Assembly: GCF_023273875.1 (NCBI RefSeq)
Contig: NZ_CP096882.1
Location: 1,364,001 to 1,428,000, forward strand
Length of the DNA stretch: 64,000 nt
Reading direction: 5' to 3'
Origin: Pseudarthrobacter sp. SSS035
Lineage (GTDB): Bacteria > Actinomycetota > Actinomycetes > Actinomycetales > Micrococcaceae
The notes beneath the pieces are model-generated. The model was given only the letters and a program-made list of their open reading frames with translations. It did no database searches and had not been told where the DNA came from. Below are positions 18,141 to 26,225 of this stretch, in pieces. A program made the translations under genes and the position numbers. Position 1 is the first letter of the stretch. Every line of letters begins with the position of its first letter.

Positions 18141-19823
18141 TCAGGCCAGCTTCCGGCCGGTCAGCGTAAATCCGGTCTTTCCGCCTTCGCTGAACACGGA
18201 CGTGTCAGTGTTGGACCAGTCGGGCAGGAAGAGATCTGTGACAACTGTGCCACTTCCGGGGGCGAACACTTCCACCGAGGACGTATCGAGCAGGATCCGC
18301 AGCTTCAGTTTTCCGTCCACGAGCGGGACGCTCACCTGGTGGTAGGGGCTGAACTTGTCCGAAAAGTTTGAGGTCCCTGCCGCGGACCGGTCAACCGTCA
18401 GCGTGCCGGACTGCGCCTGGTAGCGGATCTGGAGCCCGCGCAGTTCGATTCCAGCCTCCGCAGCACCGTCCGGCGTCAGTTCAACATCCAGGAGTTGGGA
18501 CCTGGAGGAGAAGTCCTCCCCCAGCGGCTTGCTTTCTTCGGCAACGGTGAGTTGCCGCTCGGAGGCAGCTCCGCTGGACAAAACTCCAGCGGGGGCAGCG
18601 GCGATGGACGAGCGCAAGACGGGCCTGCCGCCGTCGTCGTTACTGTTGCTGCTGCCGCCGCCGCCGGAGAGCGTCAGTTCGCGGGGAATTGCCATGGCGC
18701 CACGCCACGGGGTGGTGGGCATCTTCTGGGCGTAGTCCCAGTTCCCCATCCAGCCGAAGAGGACGGGCTTGCCGCCGGGGGCTCCGGAGATGGTGGTGGC
18801 GGCGTAGAAGTCCGCGCCGTAATCCACCCATTGGTGGTCCTGCAGCGGAGCGTCCGGACCGGCGGCACCCTCGGCGCGGAACGTCACGCCGTCGAACTCT
18901 CCCATGAAGTACTGTATGCCTGAGCCGCCGGCTATGCCCCCTGGGTTGATGCTGAGGAGCATGACCCAGCGCCGTTCGTTGGTCCCCTCCACGGGAACCT
19001 CCAGGAGTTCAGGCATTTCCCACAGTCCGCCCTGGGCGCCGACACCGGAGAAGTCGCTGAGGAAGTCCCAGTGCAGCAGGTCCTGGGATTTATAGAGCTT
19101 CACCACGTGGTCGTCGGCCACGACGGTGGTCATGATCCAATACTGCCCCGGCTCGTACCAGGTGACTTTGGGATCGCGGAAGTTCTGCGAAGAGGGTTGC
19201 AGATCCACCACCGGATTGTCCTGGTACTTCGTCCAAGTGCGGCCGTGGTCGAGGCTGTACGCGACGGACTGGGCCTGGGTGCCTTTGGGCAGCGGGGCGT
19301 TGTCCTTGTAGGCACTCGTATATAGGGCCACCATGGCCGGGTGGTCCTTGCTGCCCAGCCCCGAGGTGTTGTTCGTGTCCACCACGATCGAGCCGGAGAA
19401 GATTTCCTCGGTCTCCGTGGCCTCCATGGCCACCGGTTCTTCCGCCCAGTGCACCAGGTCGGTGCTGGTGGAGTGGCCCCAGGACATGTTGCCCCAGTCG
19501 TTGCCCTTGGGGTTGTACTGGTAGAACGCGTGGTAGGTGCCGTCTTCGTACACCAGGCCGTTGGGGTCATTCATCCAGTTCTTTGACGGCGTCAGGTGCG
19601 CCGCAGGACGCCAGGGATCGCCGGCCGACGGCGTTGCGGCACCTTGGGAGGAACCCTCAGGGGGGTGGCTCCCGGCGTCGGGATTCCCGTTCTGCGAATC
19701 AGGGGTGCAGCCGGCGGCCGTCACCGCCAGGAACAGGGCGACGACGGCGGAAACGGCCGGTCTGCTGGACCTGCGTCTGTCCGGGCTGCTCAGGTGAGGC
19801 CAGGAAGCGGTGAAGAAAAGCAT
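18141..19823 (-). CDS. GH32 levanase/fructan beta-fructosidase, lipoprotein
   Basis: 560 residues from ATG 19823, preceded by AGGAT; a GTG 14 codons upstream sits inside a hairpin and is less likely. A lipoprotein signal ends in LFLAVTAAGC. GH32 catalytic motifs are complete: nucleophile Asp in WMNDPNGL, the FRDPKV stabiliser, and Glu in WEMPELLEV. The C-terminal beta-sandwich ends with DTSSVEVFAPGSG. It would release fructose from levan, inulin or sucrose at the cell surface. It follows the levansucrase gene by 120 bp on the same strand, so the pair can make and later consume levan. Confidence 0.9.
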   Translation of the reverse strand: MLFFTASWPHLSSPDRRRSSRPAVSAVVALFLAVTAAGCTPDSQNGNPDAGSHPPEGSSQGAATPSAGDPWRPAAHLTPSKNWMNDPNGLVYEDGTYHAFYQYNPKGNDWGNMSWGHSTSTDLVHWAEEPVAMEATETEEIFSGSIVVDTNNTSGLGSKDHPAMVALYTSAYKDNAPLPKGTQAQSVAYSLDHGRTWTKYQDNPVVDLQPSSQNFRDPKVTWYEPGQYWIMTTVVADDHVVKLYKSQDLLHWDFLSDFSGVGAQGGLWEMPELLEVPVEGTNERRWVMLLSINPGGIAGGSGIQYFMGEFDGVTFRAEGAAGPDAPLQDHQWVDYGADFYAATTISGAPGGKPVLFGWMGNWDYAQKMPTTPWRGAMAIPRELTLSGGGGSSNSNDDGGRPVLRSSIAAAPAGVLSSGAASERQLTVAEESKPLGEDFSSRSQLLDVELTPDGAAEAGIELRGLQIRYQAQSGTLTVDRSAAGTSNFSDKFSPYHQVSVPLVDGKLKLRILLDTSSVEVFAPGSGTVVTDLFLPDWSNTDTSVFSEGGKTGFTLTGRKLA

Positions 19824-19844
19824 GTGGATCCTAAAATTTGAGGC

Positions 19845-19875
19845 GGGGACGCCCGTGAATGTCACGGACGTCCCC
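19845..19875. terminator. Hairpin between levansucrase and levanase genes
   Basis: A 14-bp stem with one mismatch (arms GGGGACGCCCGTGA and TCACGGACGTCCCC, 3-nt loop). In the minus-strand direction it is followed by a weak ATTTT tract and then the levanase start. It may act as a partial terminator or a processing/stability element that sets the ratio of the two enzymes. Confidence 0.55.
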
Positions 19876-19943
19876 GTTTACTGATTTCGCCCCCGTCAGG
19901 GGAGGTACTGGCTACTGCTTGTGCCGTTCACCGATAGTGCCGG

Positions 19944-21539
19944 TCACTTGTAGTGGCCGGCACCGCCAACGTTGAGGTTGGTGGGCAGGTAGCCGAACGG
20001 GCCAAGGCCGTTCTGGCCGAACGTGCGGTCAACTGCCGACACACCGTTGCGGAAGTTGATCTTCACGGTGGGTGACAGGGATCCGCCGCGGACACCGTTC
20101 ACGTTGTCGATGAAGGACTGGACCAGTCCGCCCGGCTGCACGTAGTGCGAATAGGCCTGGAACTGGCGGCCGTTCTGGTTGGGGGTTGGCCTTTCCGGGG
20201 ATTCGGACGGCAGGTTCAGGTCAGTCGGCGAGGCCAGGGCCAGGCCGCTGTTGTTCATCGGCTGGTAGTCGGAGCGCACACCGTCACCAACGAAGCCATA
20301 AACGCCGTCGGGGCCGCGCATTCCTGCCGCGTAGGTGAACTGGTGGCTGATGGTGAACAGGTAGTACTTGTTCTTGCCGCCTTCGTTCTGGATGAAGATC
20401 TGCGGGCGTTCGGTCTGGTCGTTGACGCAGTTCGCGGACAGGACCGGCGGCAGGAAGGACCACTTGGTCAGGTCCTTGTTGTCCGCCACGGCCAGGCCCA
20501 CGTTGGCGGTCTGGTAGTAGGCGCCGGAGCTGTTGACCTCGTTGAGGTTCTCGGCGTTGGGGTCTCCCGGCTGGTAGCCGAGGTCCTCGGCCTTGCACTC
20601 GTATTCTCCACGAGTGCCGCCGGTGTTGCCTTCGAAGACCATGTAGGTCTTGCCGGGGTGTGCCGGGTCCTCGAACGTGTACGGATCGCGGAAGGCGAAC
20701 CCGGGGTTCTGCGCCTTGTTCTGGTACATCTCGCCGTCCGGCTCAAGGAGCTTGGTGTGCGTGAAACCGTCAAAGGTGACGCCGTTTTGGTCGGCGTGGA
20801 TGTTGCCGAGGGCCTTGGCAATGGCAGCGTCAGGGGCGATGCCGCCGCCGCCGGCGTTCCGCTCGGCCACGTCGTAGAACGTGGTGGCCGTGTAGAAGAC
20901 GTTGACGTGGTTGCCCTGCATCAGGCGGGTAGAACCGGACCACTCGGTGTTGCCGATGGACGCGCCGTCAGCGAAGACGTGTCCGCCGTAGTTCCACTTG
21001 TCCGTGGCCGGGTCAGCGTTGGTCTTGCGGAAGAAGTAGCCGATCCGGGCGTTCCAGTGGCGCTGGTCGAAGCCGTAGCCCGCGTCACGGTCAGCCACGA
21101 GGGAGAAGATGACGTCCCAGCCCTTGTAGCTGATCTGGTTCGCGTTTTCGTCCGTGAGGGACCAGGTGTCCCAGACCCAGACGTCGTCATTCATGGTGGG
21201 GAAGTCTTCGGGGATCTCCGGCATGGTGACGTCCGGGCTCATGGAGTTCACGCCGGGAGCCACTGTGGAGTCGCTTTGGGCCATGATCTGCTTGGCGTCC
21301 GCGCGGGTCCACTTCGAGGTGAAGTCCGACGCCGGGTCATAGGCCTGCTGGCTGTGCGTGCTGGGCAGGGGGAAGCCCGGGGTGGGGGCCGGCATCTGCT
21401 GCGCGGCCGGCGGATCCGCCGGCTCGTTGGCCTGCGCTGAGGGAACGGCCAGGAAGACCGATGCCACTACAGCTGCAGCCAGTGCCGCGGCGGCAGGGCG
21501 CCACCGCAGCATCCGGACAGGTTGGGGGTGCTTGTGCAT
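19944..21539 (-). CDS. sacB: Levansucrase (GH68)
   Basis: 531 residues. A signal peptide ends at PSAQA-NEPAD (about residue 38). GH68 signatures are present: nucleophile Asp in DVWVWDTWSL, the stabiliser Asp in FAFRDPYTFE, and the acid/base Glu in the QTERPQIF segment. It transfers fructose from sucrose to growing levan outside the cell. A long 5' region contains a strong hairpin (21614-21661) and, 258 bp before the start, a perfect LacI-type operator. The downstream GH32 enzyme probably degrades the product. Confidence 0.95.
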   Translation of the reverse strand: MHKHPQPVRMLRWRPAAAALAAAVVASVFLAVPSAQANEPADPPAAQQMPAPTPGFPLPSTHSQQAYDPASDFTSKWTRADAKQIMAQSDSTVAPGVNSMSPDVTMPEIPEDFPTMNDDVWVWDTWSLTDENANQISYKGWDVIFSLVADRDAGYGFDQRHWNARIGYFFRKTNADPATDKWNYGGHVFADGASIGNTEWSGSTRLMQGNHVNVFYTATTFYDVAERNAGGGGIAPDAAIAKALGNIHADQNGVTFDGFTHTKLLEPDGEMYQNKAQNPGFAFRDPYTFEDPAHPGKTYMVFEGNTGGTRGEYECKAEDLGYQPGDPNAENLNEVNSSGAYYQTANVGLAVADNKDLTKWSFLPPVLSANCVNDQTERPQIFIQNEGGKNKYYLFTISHQFTYAAGMRGPDGVYGFVGDGVRSDYQPMNNSGLALASPTDLNLPSESPERPTPNQNGRQFQAYSHYVQPGGLVQSFIDNVNGVRGGSLSPTVKINFRNGVSAVDRTFGQNGLGPFGYLPTNLNVGGAGHYK

Positions 21540-21613
21540 GTTTTGCTCTTCTCGCGGAGTTGAAACTATTCGTGGAAGACGGGCAGGTGCCCTGTTCCCC
21601 GAAACTCCGGCAG

Positions 21614-21661
21614 CCCCGACGACACAACAGGCGTCATCGAGGACGCCGTTGTGTCGAGGGG
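21614..21661 (-). promoter_or_regulatory. Strong stem-loop in the levansucrase leader
   Basis: The arms CCCC-GA-CGACACAAC-A-GGCGTC and GACGCC-GTTGTGTCG-A-GGGG pair over about 19 bp with small bulges around a 6-nt loop. It lies 75 nt upstream of the sacB start and, if the promoter is near the operator at 21797, within its mRNA leader. It could be an attenuator or an mRNA stabiliser. No T-run follows directly, so simple termination is less likely. Confidence 0.5.
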
Positions 21662-21796
21662 TACGGGGCTTGGGTAGGGCCCCGCTTCGGGGCCAGGAAC
21701 GAGATCTCTTCCCTGGCCCGCCTCTACGCTAGGCAGCCGGCGAGGGCCTGCCAAACCATGTGTCCGTGGCCGAAACCGGCCGTGGACGCAACTTTG

Positions 21797-21810
21797 TGCA
21801 AGCGCTTACA
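21797..21810. promoter_or_regulatory. LacI-family operator upstream of levansucrase
   Basis: TGCAAGCGCTTACA is identical base for base to the site at 13330 between the glucoside transporter and glucosidase genes, and fits TGnAAnCGnTTnCA. It suggests that one LacI-type repressor controls both loci; the candidate is the protein encoded at 8588-9640. Confidence 0.75.
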
Positions 21811-21949
21811 TTCCAGATTGCGCGCGCGTGCCACATCGGTTTGGCAGCGTCAAATGTTTCGGTTCGAATCTCTTTTGGTGAGAAGATTCACTCGCCGTTT
21901 GCTTGCTTTTCCTCATCGGTTGCTCCGTAACGGCCGTTTTGAAGCCCCA

Positions 21950-22370
21950 AAAGGGCTTCTACGGAGCAATGGATGGGGTGCCGGGCGGCAGCGGGTGGCC
22001 GTTGGCGAAAATCTCGACGGCGGAGCGGCCCACGAAGGCCCGAAGGTGGAGCTTGCCGCCGGGAAGCTTTGCCGGTCCGCTCCTCCGCGTCCACAGAATG
22101 GTCCAGGCAGGCTGGCTCATGACGCCGAACCAGCCTGCCTCCACCGCAATCCGGCCGGCGCAGCTGACGCGGCGTGTACGAATCTCCCGCGTACCGCCCG
22201 GTCCAGTACAGCGGGTGCCGGGGGTCACCGTCGTCCCACGCGGAGAAGACGAGCACATCGTCTTGAAGAACTTTCAGAACGCCGCGTGCTCGGCCTCGAT
22301 GGTCAGGCGCCTCGTGCGGGCTTCCTTTATGATGCGCAAATTTCCTACCGCCACAGAAACGGCCTGACGA
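21950..22370 (-). pseudogene. Remnant of a GH32 beta-fructosidase
   Basis: Two minus-strand frames carry pieces of a family-32 enzyme but no intact gene. One reads FSAWDDGDPRHPLYWTGRYA, a mid-domain segment of sucrose-6-phosphate hydrolase-like enzymes. The other, further 3', reads LHLRAFVGRSAVEIFANG, the beta-sandwich strand typical of the GH32 C-terminus. The catalytic N-terminus (NDPNG region) is absent and the middle is deleted and shifted. It lies directly upstream of the levansucrase promoter region, so this locus once held a third fructan or sucrose gene. Boundaries are approximate. Confidence 0.55.
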
Positions 22371-22472
22371 CACGCGAATCCCGGTAGCGACAGGGTTTCT
22401 GCGGGTCGCAGGCGAGAGTGCGCGTCGCAGTCGGGAGGCAGCCTCGTCATCGATGATGGGGTTAAAGAAGAA

Positions 22473-22500
22473 AAGCACCAGTTCCGAAGAACTGATGCTT
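22473..22500 (-). terminator. Terminator after the tRNA cluster
   Basis: The stem AAGCATCAGTTC / GAACTGGTGCTT (minus-strand sense, TTCG loop, two mismatches) is followed on the minus strand by a T-rich stretch (TTCTTCTTT). It lies just after tRNA-Phe, so it should end the tRNA transcript. Confidence 0.65.
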
Positions 22501-22505
22501 CCCAG

Positions 22506-22581
22506 TGGTGGCTCCGACCGGCGTCGATCCGGTGACCTTTCGATTTTCAGTCGAACGCTCTACCAACTGAGCTACAGAGCC
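22506..22581 (-). tRNA. tRNA-Phe (GAA)
   Basis: A 76-nt cloverleaf with acceptor GGCTCTG/CGGAGCC, D-arm GCTCAGTTGGTAGAGC, anticodon loop CTGAAAA with anticodon GAA, and T-arm ACCGG-ATCGACG-CCGGT. The 3' CCA is encoded in the DNA. It is the last of three tRNA genes on the minus strand. Confidence 0.95.
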
Positions 22582-22629
22582 TAGGTGACATGTCACCTTG
22601 ACCGCCGGAATTTCTTCTGGCAATCAGAG

Positions 22630-22703
22630 CGACCCTGACGGGACTTGAACCCGCGACCTCCGCCGTGACAGGGCGGCGCGCTAACCAACTGCGCTACAGG
22701 GCC
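22630..22703 (-). tRNA. tRNA-Asp (GTC)
   Basis: A 74-nt cloverleaf with acceptor GGCCCTG/CAGGGTC, anticodon loop CTGTCAC with anticodon GTC in a CCGCC/GGCGG stem, and a TTCAAGTC-type T-loop. CCA is not encoded. It is flanked by tRNA-Glu upstream and tRNA-Phe downstream. Confidence 0.95.
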
Positions 22704-22793
22704 TTGATTTTCTTGCTTCGCGGCATCGCTACCGCTTTTTTCAAGGCTTCCAGCTTACCAGACGTTTTCAGCCTGCCAGACCAGTTCCTTGCG

Positions 22794-22866
22794 TACCCCC
22801 AACGGGATTCGAACCCGTGCCGCCGCCGTGAAAGGGCGGTGTCCTAGGCCGCTAGACGATGGGGGC
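22794..22866 (-). tRNA. tRNA-Glu (TTC)
   Basis: A 73-nt cloverleaf with acceptor GCCCCCA/TGGGGGT, anticodon loop CTTTCAC with anticodon TTC in a CCGCC/GGCGG stem, and T-arm CGGGTTCGAATCCCG. CCA is not encoded. It is the first gene of the Glu-Asp-Phe cluster. Confidence 0.95.
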
Positions 22867-23033
22867 CAGAACCCGTTCGGCACAAAATAAAAGGCTTCGA
22901 GCCTTGGCTCTCAGTCTTGTCTTTTGCAGTTGCTCCGAACTGGACTCTAAAACTATAGGGCCTCGGCGGGAATAACTCAAAATCGGCCCGCAGACCCCTG
23001 ACCGAAGCGGCTGTAACACGCGAAGATGGACAG

Positions 23034-24083
23034 ATGGATGCCGTCGCCGCGCTCAATGAAATTGCCTTCTGGTTGGAACGGGAACGCGCCGCCACCTTCA
23101 AGGTCCAGGCCTTCCGGAAGGCGGCCGGGATTATCGCCGCGCTTGACCCTTCCGAGGTGGCAGCCCGGGCCCGGGACGGCAGGCTCAAGAGCATGAAGGG
23201 CATCGGCGACAGGACCTACCAGGTGGTCCGGCAGGCAGTGGACGGTGAGGTGCCCGAGTACCTTGAGGATCTTCGCCAGCGCAGCGGGGCGCCTTTGGCG
23301 GACGGCGGGGCCGAGCTCCACGCAGCACTGCGCGGCGACCTCCACAGCCATAGCGACTGGTCCGACGGCGGCTCCCCCATCCAGCTCATGGCCGATGCCG
23401 CCCGGCTGCTGGGCCGCGAGTACCTGGCACTGACCGACCACTCCCCCAACCTGACCATCGCCAACGGGCTCAGCGCGGAGCGCCTGACCGAACAGCTCGA
23501 CGTTGTGGCTGCGATCAACGACGCCTCCGGAGCTGACGGCAAAAAAGACCGATTCCGGCTCCTGACCGGCATAGAGGTGGACATCTTGGAATCCGGCGAA
23601 CTGGACCAGTCGCCGGACATGCTGGACCGGCTGGATATTGTGGTGGCCAGCGTCCATTCGAAGCTTCGGGCGGACCGCGCCACCATGACCCAGCGGATGC
23701 TCCAGGGCATCCGGAACCCCCGCACCAACGTGCTGGGCCACTGCACCGGACGCCTGGTGGAGGGCTCGCGCGGAACCCGCCCGCAATCGGACTTCGACGC
23801 CAGCAAGGTGTTTGCCGCCTGCGCCGAAAACAACGTGGCCGTCGAGATCAACTCCCGCCCCGAGCGGCAGGACCCGCCGGATGACCTGATCCAGCTGGCC
23901 CTCGACGCCGGCTGCCTGTTCTCGATCGACAGCGACGCCCACGCTCCGGGCCAGCTCGACTTCCTCCAGTACGGGGCTGCCCGCGCCTCGCACAACAACG
24001 TTCCTGCGGAGCGCATTGTGACCACCTGGCCCCTGGAGCGGCTCCTGGAGTGGGCGGCCGGGGACTGGCAGAAACTCGACTAG
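23034..24083 (+). CDS. PHP-domain metal hydrolase with helix-hairpin-helix N-terminus (PolX-like)
   Basis: 349 residues. Residues 1-90 form a PolX-type helical region with a helix-hairpin-helix (MKGIGDRTYQVVRQAVDGEVP). A complete PHP domain follows: metal-binding DLHSHSDWSDGG, LTDHSPNLT, GIEVDIL, VVASVHS, LGHCTGRL, EINSRPERQ and DSDAHAP. The DNA polymerase core of PolX is absent. Related stand-alone proteins are phosphoesterases or nucleases; the substrate cannot be read from the sequence. It is divergent from the tRNA cluster. No neighbour suggests a pathway. Confidence 0.87.
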   Translation: MDAVAALNEIAFWLERERAATFKVQAFRKAAGIIAALDPSEVAARARDGRLKSMKGIGDRTYQVVRQAVDGEVPEYLEDLRQRSGAPLADGGAELHAALRGDLHSHSDWSDGGSPIQLMADAARLLGREYLALTDHSPNLTIANGLSAERLTEQLDVVAAINDASGADGKKDRFRLLTGIEVDILESGELDQSPDMLDRLDIVVASVHSKLRADRATMTQRMLQGIRNPRTNVLGHCTGRLVEGSRGTRPQSDFDASKVFAACAENNVAVEINSRPERQDPPDDLIQLALDAGCLFSIDSDAHAPGQLDFLQYGAARASHNNVPAERIVTTWPLERLLEWAAGDWQKLD

Positions 24084-24136
24084 ACGTGACCGATTCCCGC
24101 CAGCTGCCGGCGTCGCCGCGGGGATAGATTGGCAGC

Positions 24137-25081
24137 ATGGCTTCAAGCACCCCTCCCCGCGCCGCAACAACAACGCCGCTTCGCCCACCACCTGGCCGAA
24201 CAAATGCGCTCGGCGTCGCCGCCGTGGTGGTCACCGTGGTGCTCTGGGCTTCGGCATTCGTGGGGATCCGGGCCATCGGCCCCACCTTCTCCCCGGGATC
24301 CCTGACCCTGGGCAGGCTGGCGGTTGCCGCCGTCGTGCTCGGTGCACTGGTGCTGCCGCAGCTGGCCAAGAGCAGAGTGCTGCCGCAAGGCCGCGAATGG
24401 TGGCCCATCCTGGGGTACGGCGTGATGTGGTTCGGCGGCTACAACGTGGCCCTGAACGCGGCGGAACACCTGCTGGACGCCGGGACCGCTGCACTGCTGA
24501 TCAACGTCAACCCCATCCTCGTTGCCATTATGGCCGGTTTCTTCCTGAAGGAGGGCTTCCCGCGCTGGCTGATAATCGGCAGCCTGGTGGCGTTCGGCGG
24601 GGTGGCGCTGATCGCGCTCGGATCCGGCTCAGGTTCCGGGGAACGTTCGACGGCGGATGTGGCGGGCGTGCTGCTCTGCCTCCTTGCCGCTGTGCTCGCC
24701 GCCGTCAGCGTCATCATCCAGAAGCCGGTGTTGCGGAAATTCCCGGCGGGCCAGGCCACCTGGTTCGGCATCATGGTGGGGGCCGTCTGCTGCCTGCCCT
24801 TCAGCGGCCAGCTGGTGTCCGAACTGCAGTCGGCCCCGCTGCCGGCAACGCTGGGCCTGGTGTATCTGGGCGTCTTCCCCACCGCCATAGCGTTCACCAC
24901 CTGGGCCTACGCGCTGTCCCTGATTGACGCCGGAAAACTGGCGGCCACCACCTATCTGGTGCCGGGCACCACCATCCTGATCTCCTGGCTGGTCCTCAGC
25001 GAAGTCCCCGCCGTGCTGGGCCTTGTGGGCGGGGTGGTCTGTCTGGTGGGTGTGGGCCTAACGCGCCGCAGGTCCCGGTAG
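24137..25081 (+). CDS. EamA/DMT-family transporter
   Basis: 314 residues with about ten hydrophobic helices arranged as two EamA repeats (first: VTVVLWASAFVGIRAIGPTF; second: AAVLAAVSVIIQKPVLRKF). Family members export amino acids or metabolites; the substrate is unknown. The ATG is preceded 6 nt earlier by TAGATT, a good -10 hexamer, and has no ribosome site, so a leaderless transcript is likely. Confidence 0.92.
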   Translation: MASSTPPRAATTTPLRPPPGRTNALGVAAVVVTVVLWASAFVGIRAIGPTFSPGSLTLGRLAVAAVVLGALVLPQLAKSRVLPQGREWWPILGYGVMWFGGYNVALNAAEHLLDAGTAALLINVNPILVAIMAGFFLKEGFPRWLIIGSLVAFGGVALIALGSGSGSGERSTADVAGVLLCLLAAVLAAVSVIIQKPVLRKFPAGQATWFGIMVGAVCCLPFSGQLVSELQSAPLPATLGLVYLGVFPTAIAFTTWAYALSLIDAGKLAATTYLVPGTTILISWLVLSEVPAVLGLVGGVVCLVGVGLTRRRSR

Positions 25082-25087
25082 GGGCTC

Positions 25088-25714
25088 TCAGGGTTCCGAC
25101 CGCGGCACTGCGGTGCCCGCGATGATCGGCGTGGCCAGGGCAACAGCCGGAGCCTCCAACCTGCTGACTTCCGTGAATTCAAACCCGGCCTCGCCGATGG
25201 ATGCCACCGTGTTCCGGTTGAGGTGGCAACCCGGCGCCACACAACGGCCCCACAGACCGTCCAGTCTGTCCTGCCAGCGGGCCGCACGGCCCTGCCCGCG
25301 GACATGTTCCAGCAGGGCGAGGGTACCTCCGGGTTTGAGCACCCTGCGGGCCTCCAACAGGGCAAGCCGCTGATCCGGCACCGAGCACAGCACCAGGGTG
25401 AACACAACGGCGTCAGCCGTGCCGTCCGGCAGCGGCAGGTGCTCCGCATCGGCGTCGGAAACCTCCACCGGAACGGGCGACTCCCCCAGACGTGCCCGCA
25501 ATCTGGCCCGCATGTAGGGGTCCGGTTCCACGAGGATTACCCGGTCAGCGTGGCGGAAGTGCCGCAGGTTGGCCCCGGTGCCAGCGCCGACGTCCACCAC
25601 GGTTCCCGCCAGCGGGGAGAGCAGCCGCGCCCGGCGCGGAGACAGCTCCCTGCGCTCTACAGAGGCCGATAAGGTGTCGTACATGGCGGCAAAAAGGCGA
25701 TGGCGGACGGACAT
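25088..25714 (-). CDS. Class I SAM-dependent methyltransferase
   Basis: 208 residues from ATG 25714, which has GAGGAG just upstream; an in-frame GTG at 25726 is possible. Motif I is VVDVGAGTGANLRHF, the acidic motif II is RVILVEPDPY, and motif IV is ADAVVFTLVLCSVPD. The segment ALLEARRVLKPGGTLALLEHVRG is typical of UbiE and small-lipid or thiol methyltransferases. Substrate unknown. It is convergent with the EamA gene, with 6 bp between stops. Confidence 0.88.
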   Translation of the reverse strand: MSVRHRLFAAMYDTLSASVERRELSPRRARLLSPLAGTVVDVGAGTGANLRHFRHADRVILVEPDPYMRARLRARLGESPVPVEVSDADAEHLPLPDGTADAVVFTLVLCSVPDQRLALLEARRVLKPGGTLALLEHVRGQGRAARWQDRLDGLWGRCVAPGCHLNRNTVASIGEAGFEFTEVSRLEAPAVALATPIIAGTAVPRSEP

Positions 25715-25786
25715 CCGGCTCCTCACAGGTGGTCAGCGATGGGATTCAGTATGCGCGCCAACCCGGCTGCGGACTAGAGTCTGCTT

Positions 25787-26215
25787 ATGCCCGTCAACCT
25801 GCCGCCCGGCCTGCCCATCATCCCGGATGGCCCGCAAGAGTCCGGTCCGTTTGAGATGTCCGCTGACGATTTCGAAGCCGCCGTCACGGATGCCCTGGGC
25901 CTGATCCCCGCCAAGCTTGCGGCCGCCATGGACAACGTGGCGGTGTTTGTCGAGGACGACTACGTGCCCGGCCCGGGCGAGGACCCGGACACCGTTCTGC
26001 TGGGCCTCTACGAGGGTGTTCCCTTGACGGAGCGGGATTCATGGTGGGATGCCGGTTCACTGCCGGACCGGATCACCATCTTCCGCCAACCCATTCTGGA
26101 CATCTGCGGGTCCCGCGACGAGGTGATCCAGGAAGTGGCCGTGACTGTGGTCCACGAGATCGCCCACCACTTCGGCATCGATGACCGGCGGCTGCACGAG
26201 CTCGGCTGGGACTAG
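25787..26215 (+). CDS. Zincin-like metallopeptidase family protein
   Basis: 142 residues ending in the signature VVHEIAHHFGIDDRRLHELGWD. HExxH plus a downstream Asp/His fits the zincin-like family (Pfam Zincin_1, from memory) widespread in Actinobacteria. No signal peptide is present, so it is cytoplasmic. Proteolytic activity is not established for the family as far as I know. The ATG lies 6 nt after TAGAGT, another leaderless-type start. The next gene begins 10 bp after its stop. Confidence 0.9.
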   Translation: MPVNLPPGLPIIPDGPQESGPFEMSADDFEAAVTDALGLIPAKLAAAMDNVAVFVEDDYVPGPGEDPDTVLLGLYEGVPLTERDSWWDAGSLPDRITIFRQPILDICGSRDEVIQEVAVTVVHEIAHHFGIDDRRLHELGWD

Positions 26216-26225
26216 CCTTGTAGGC

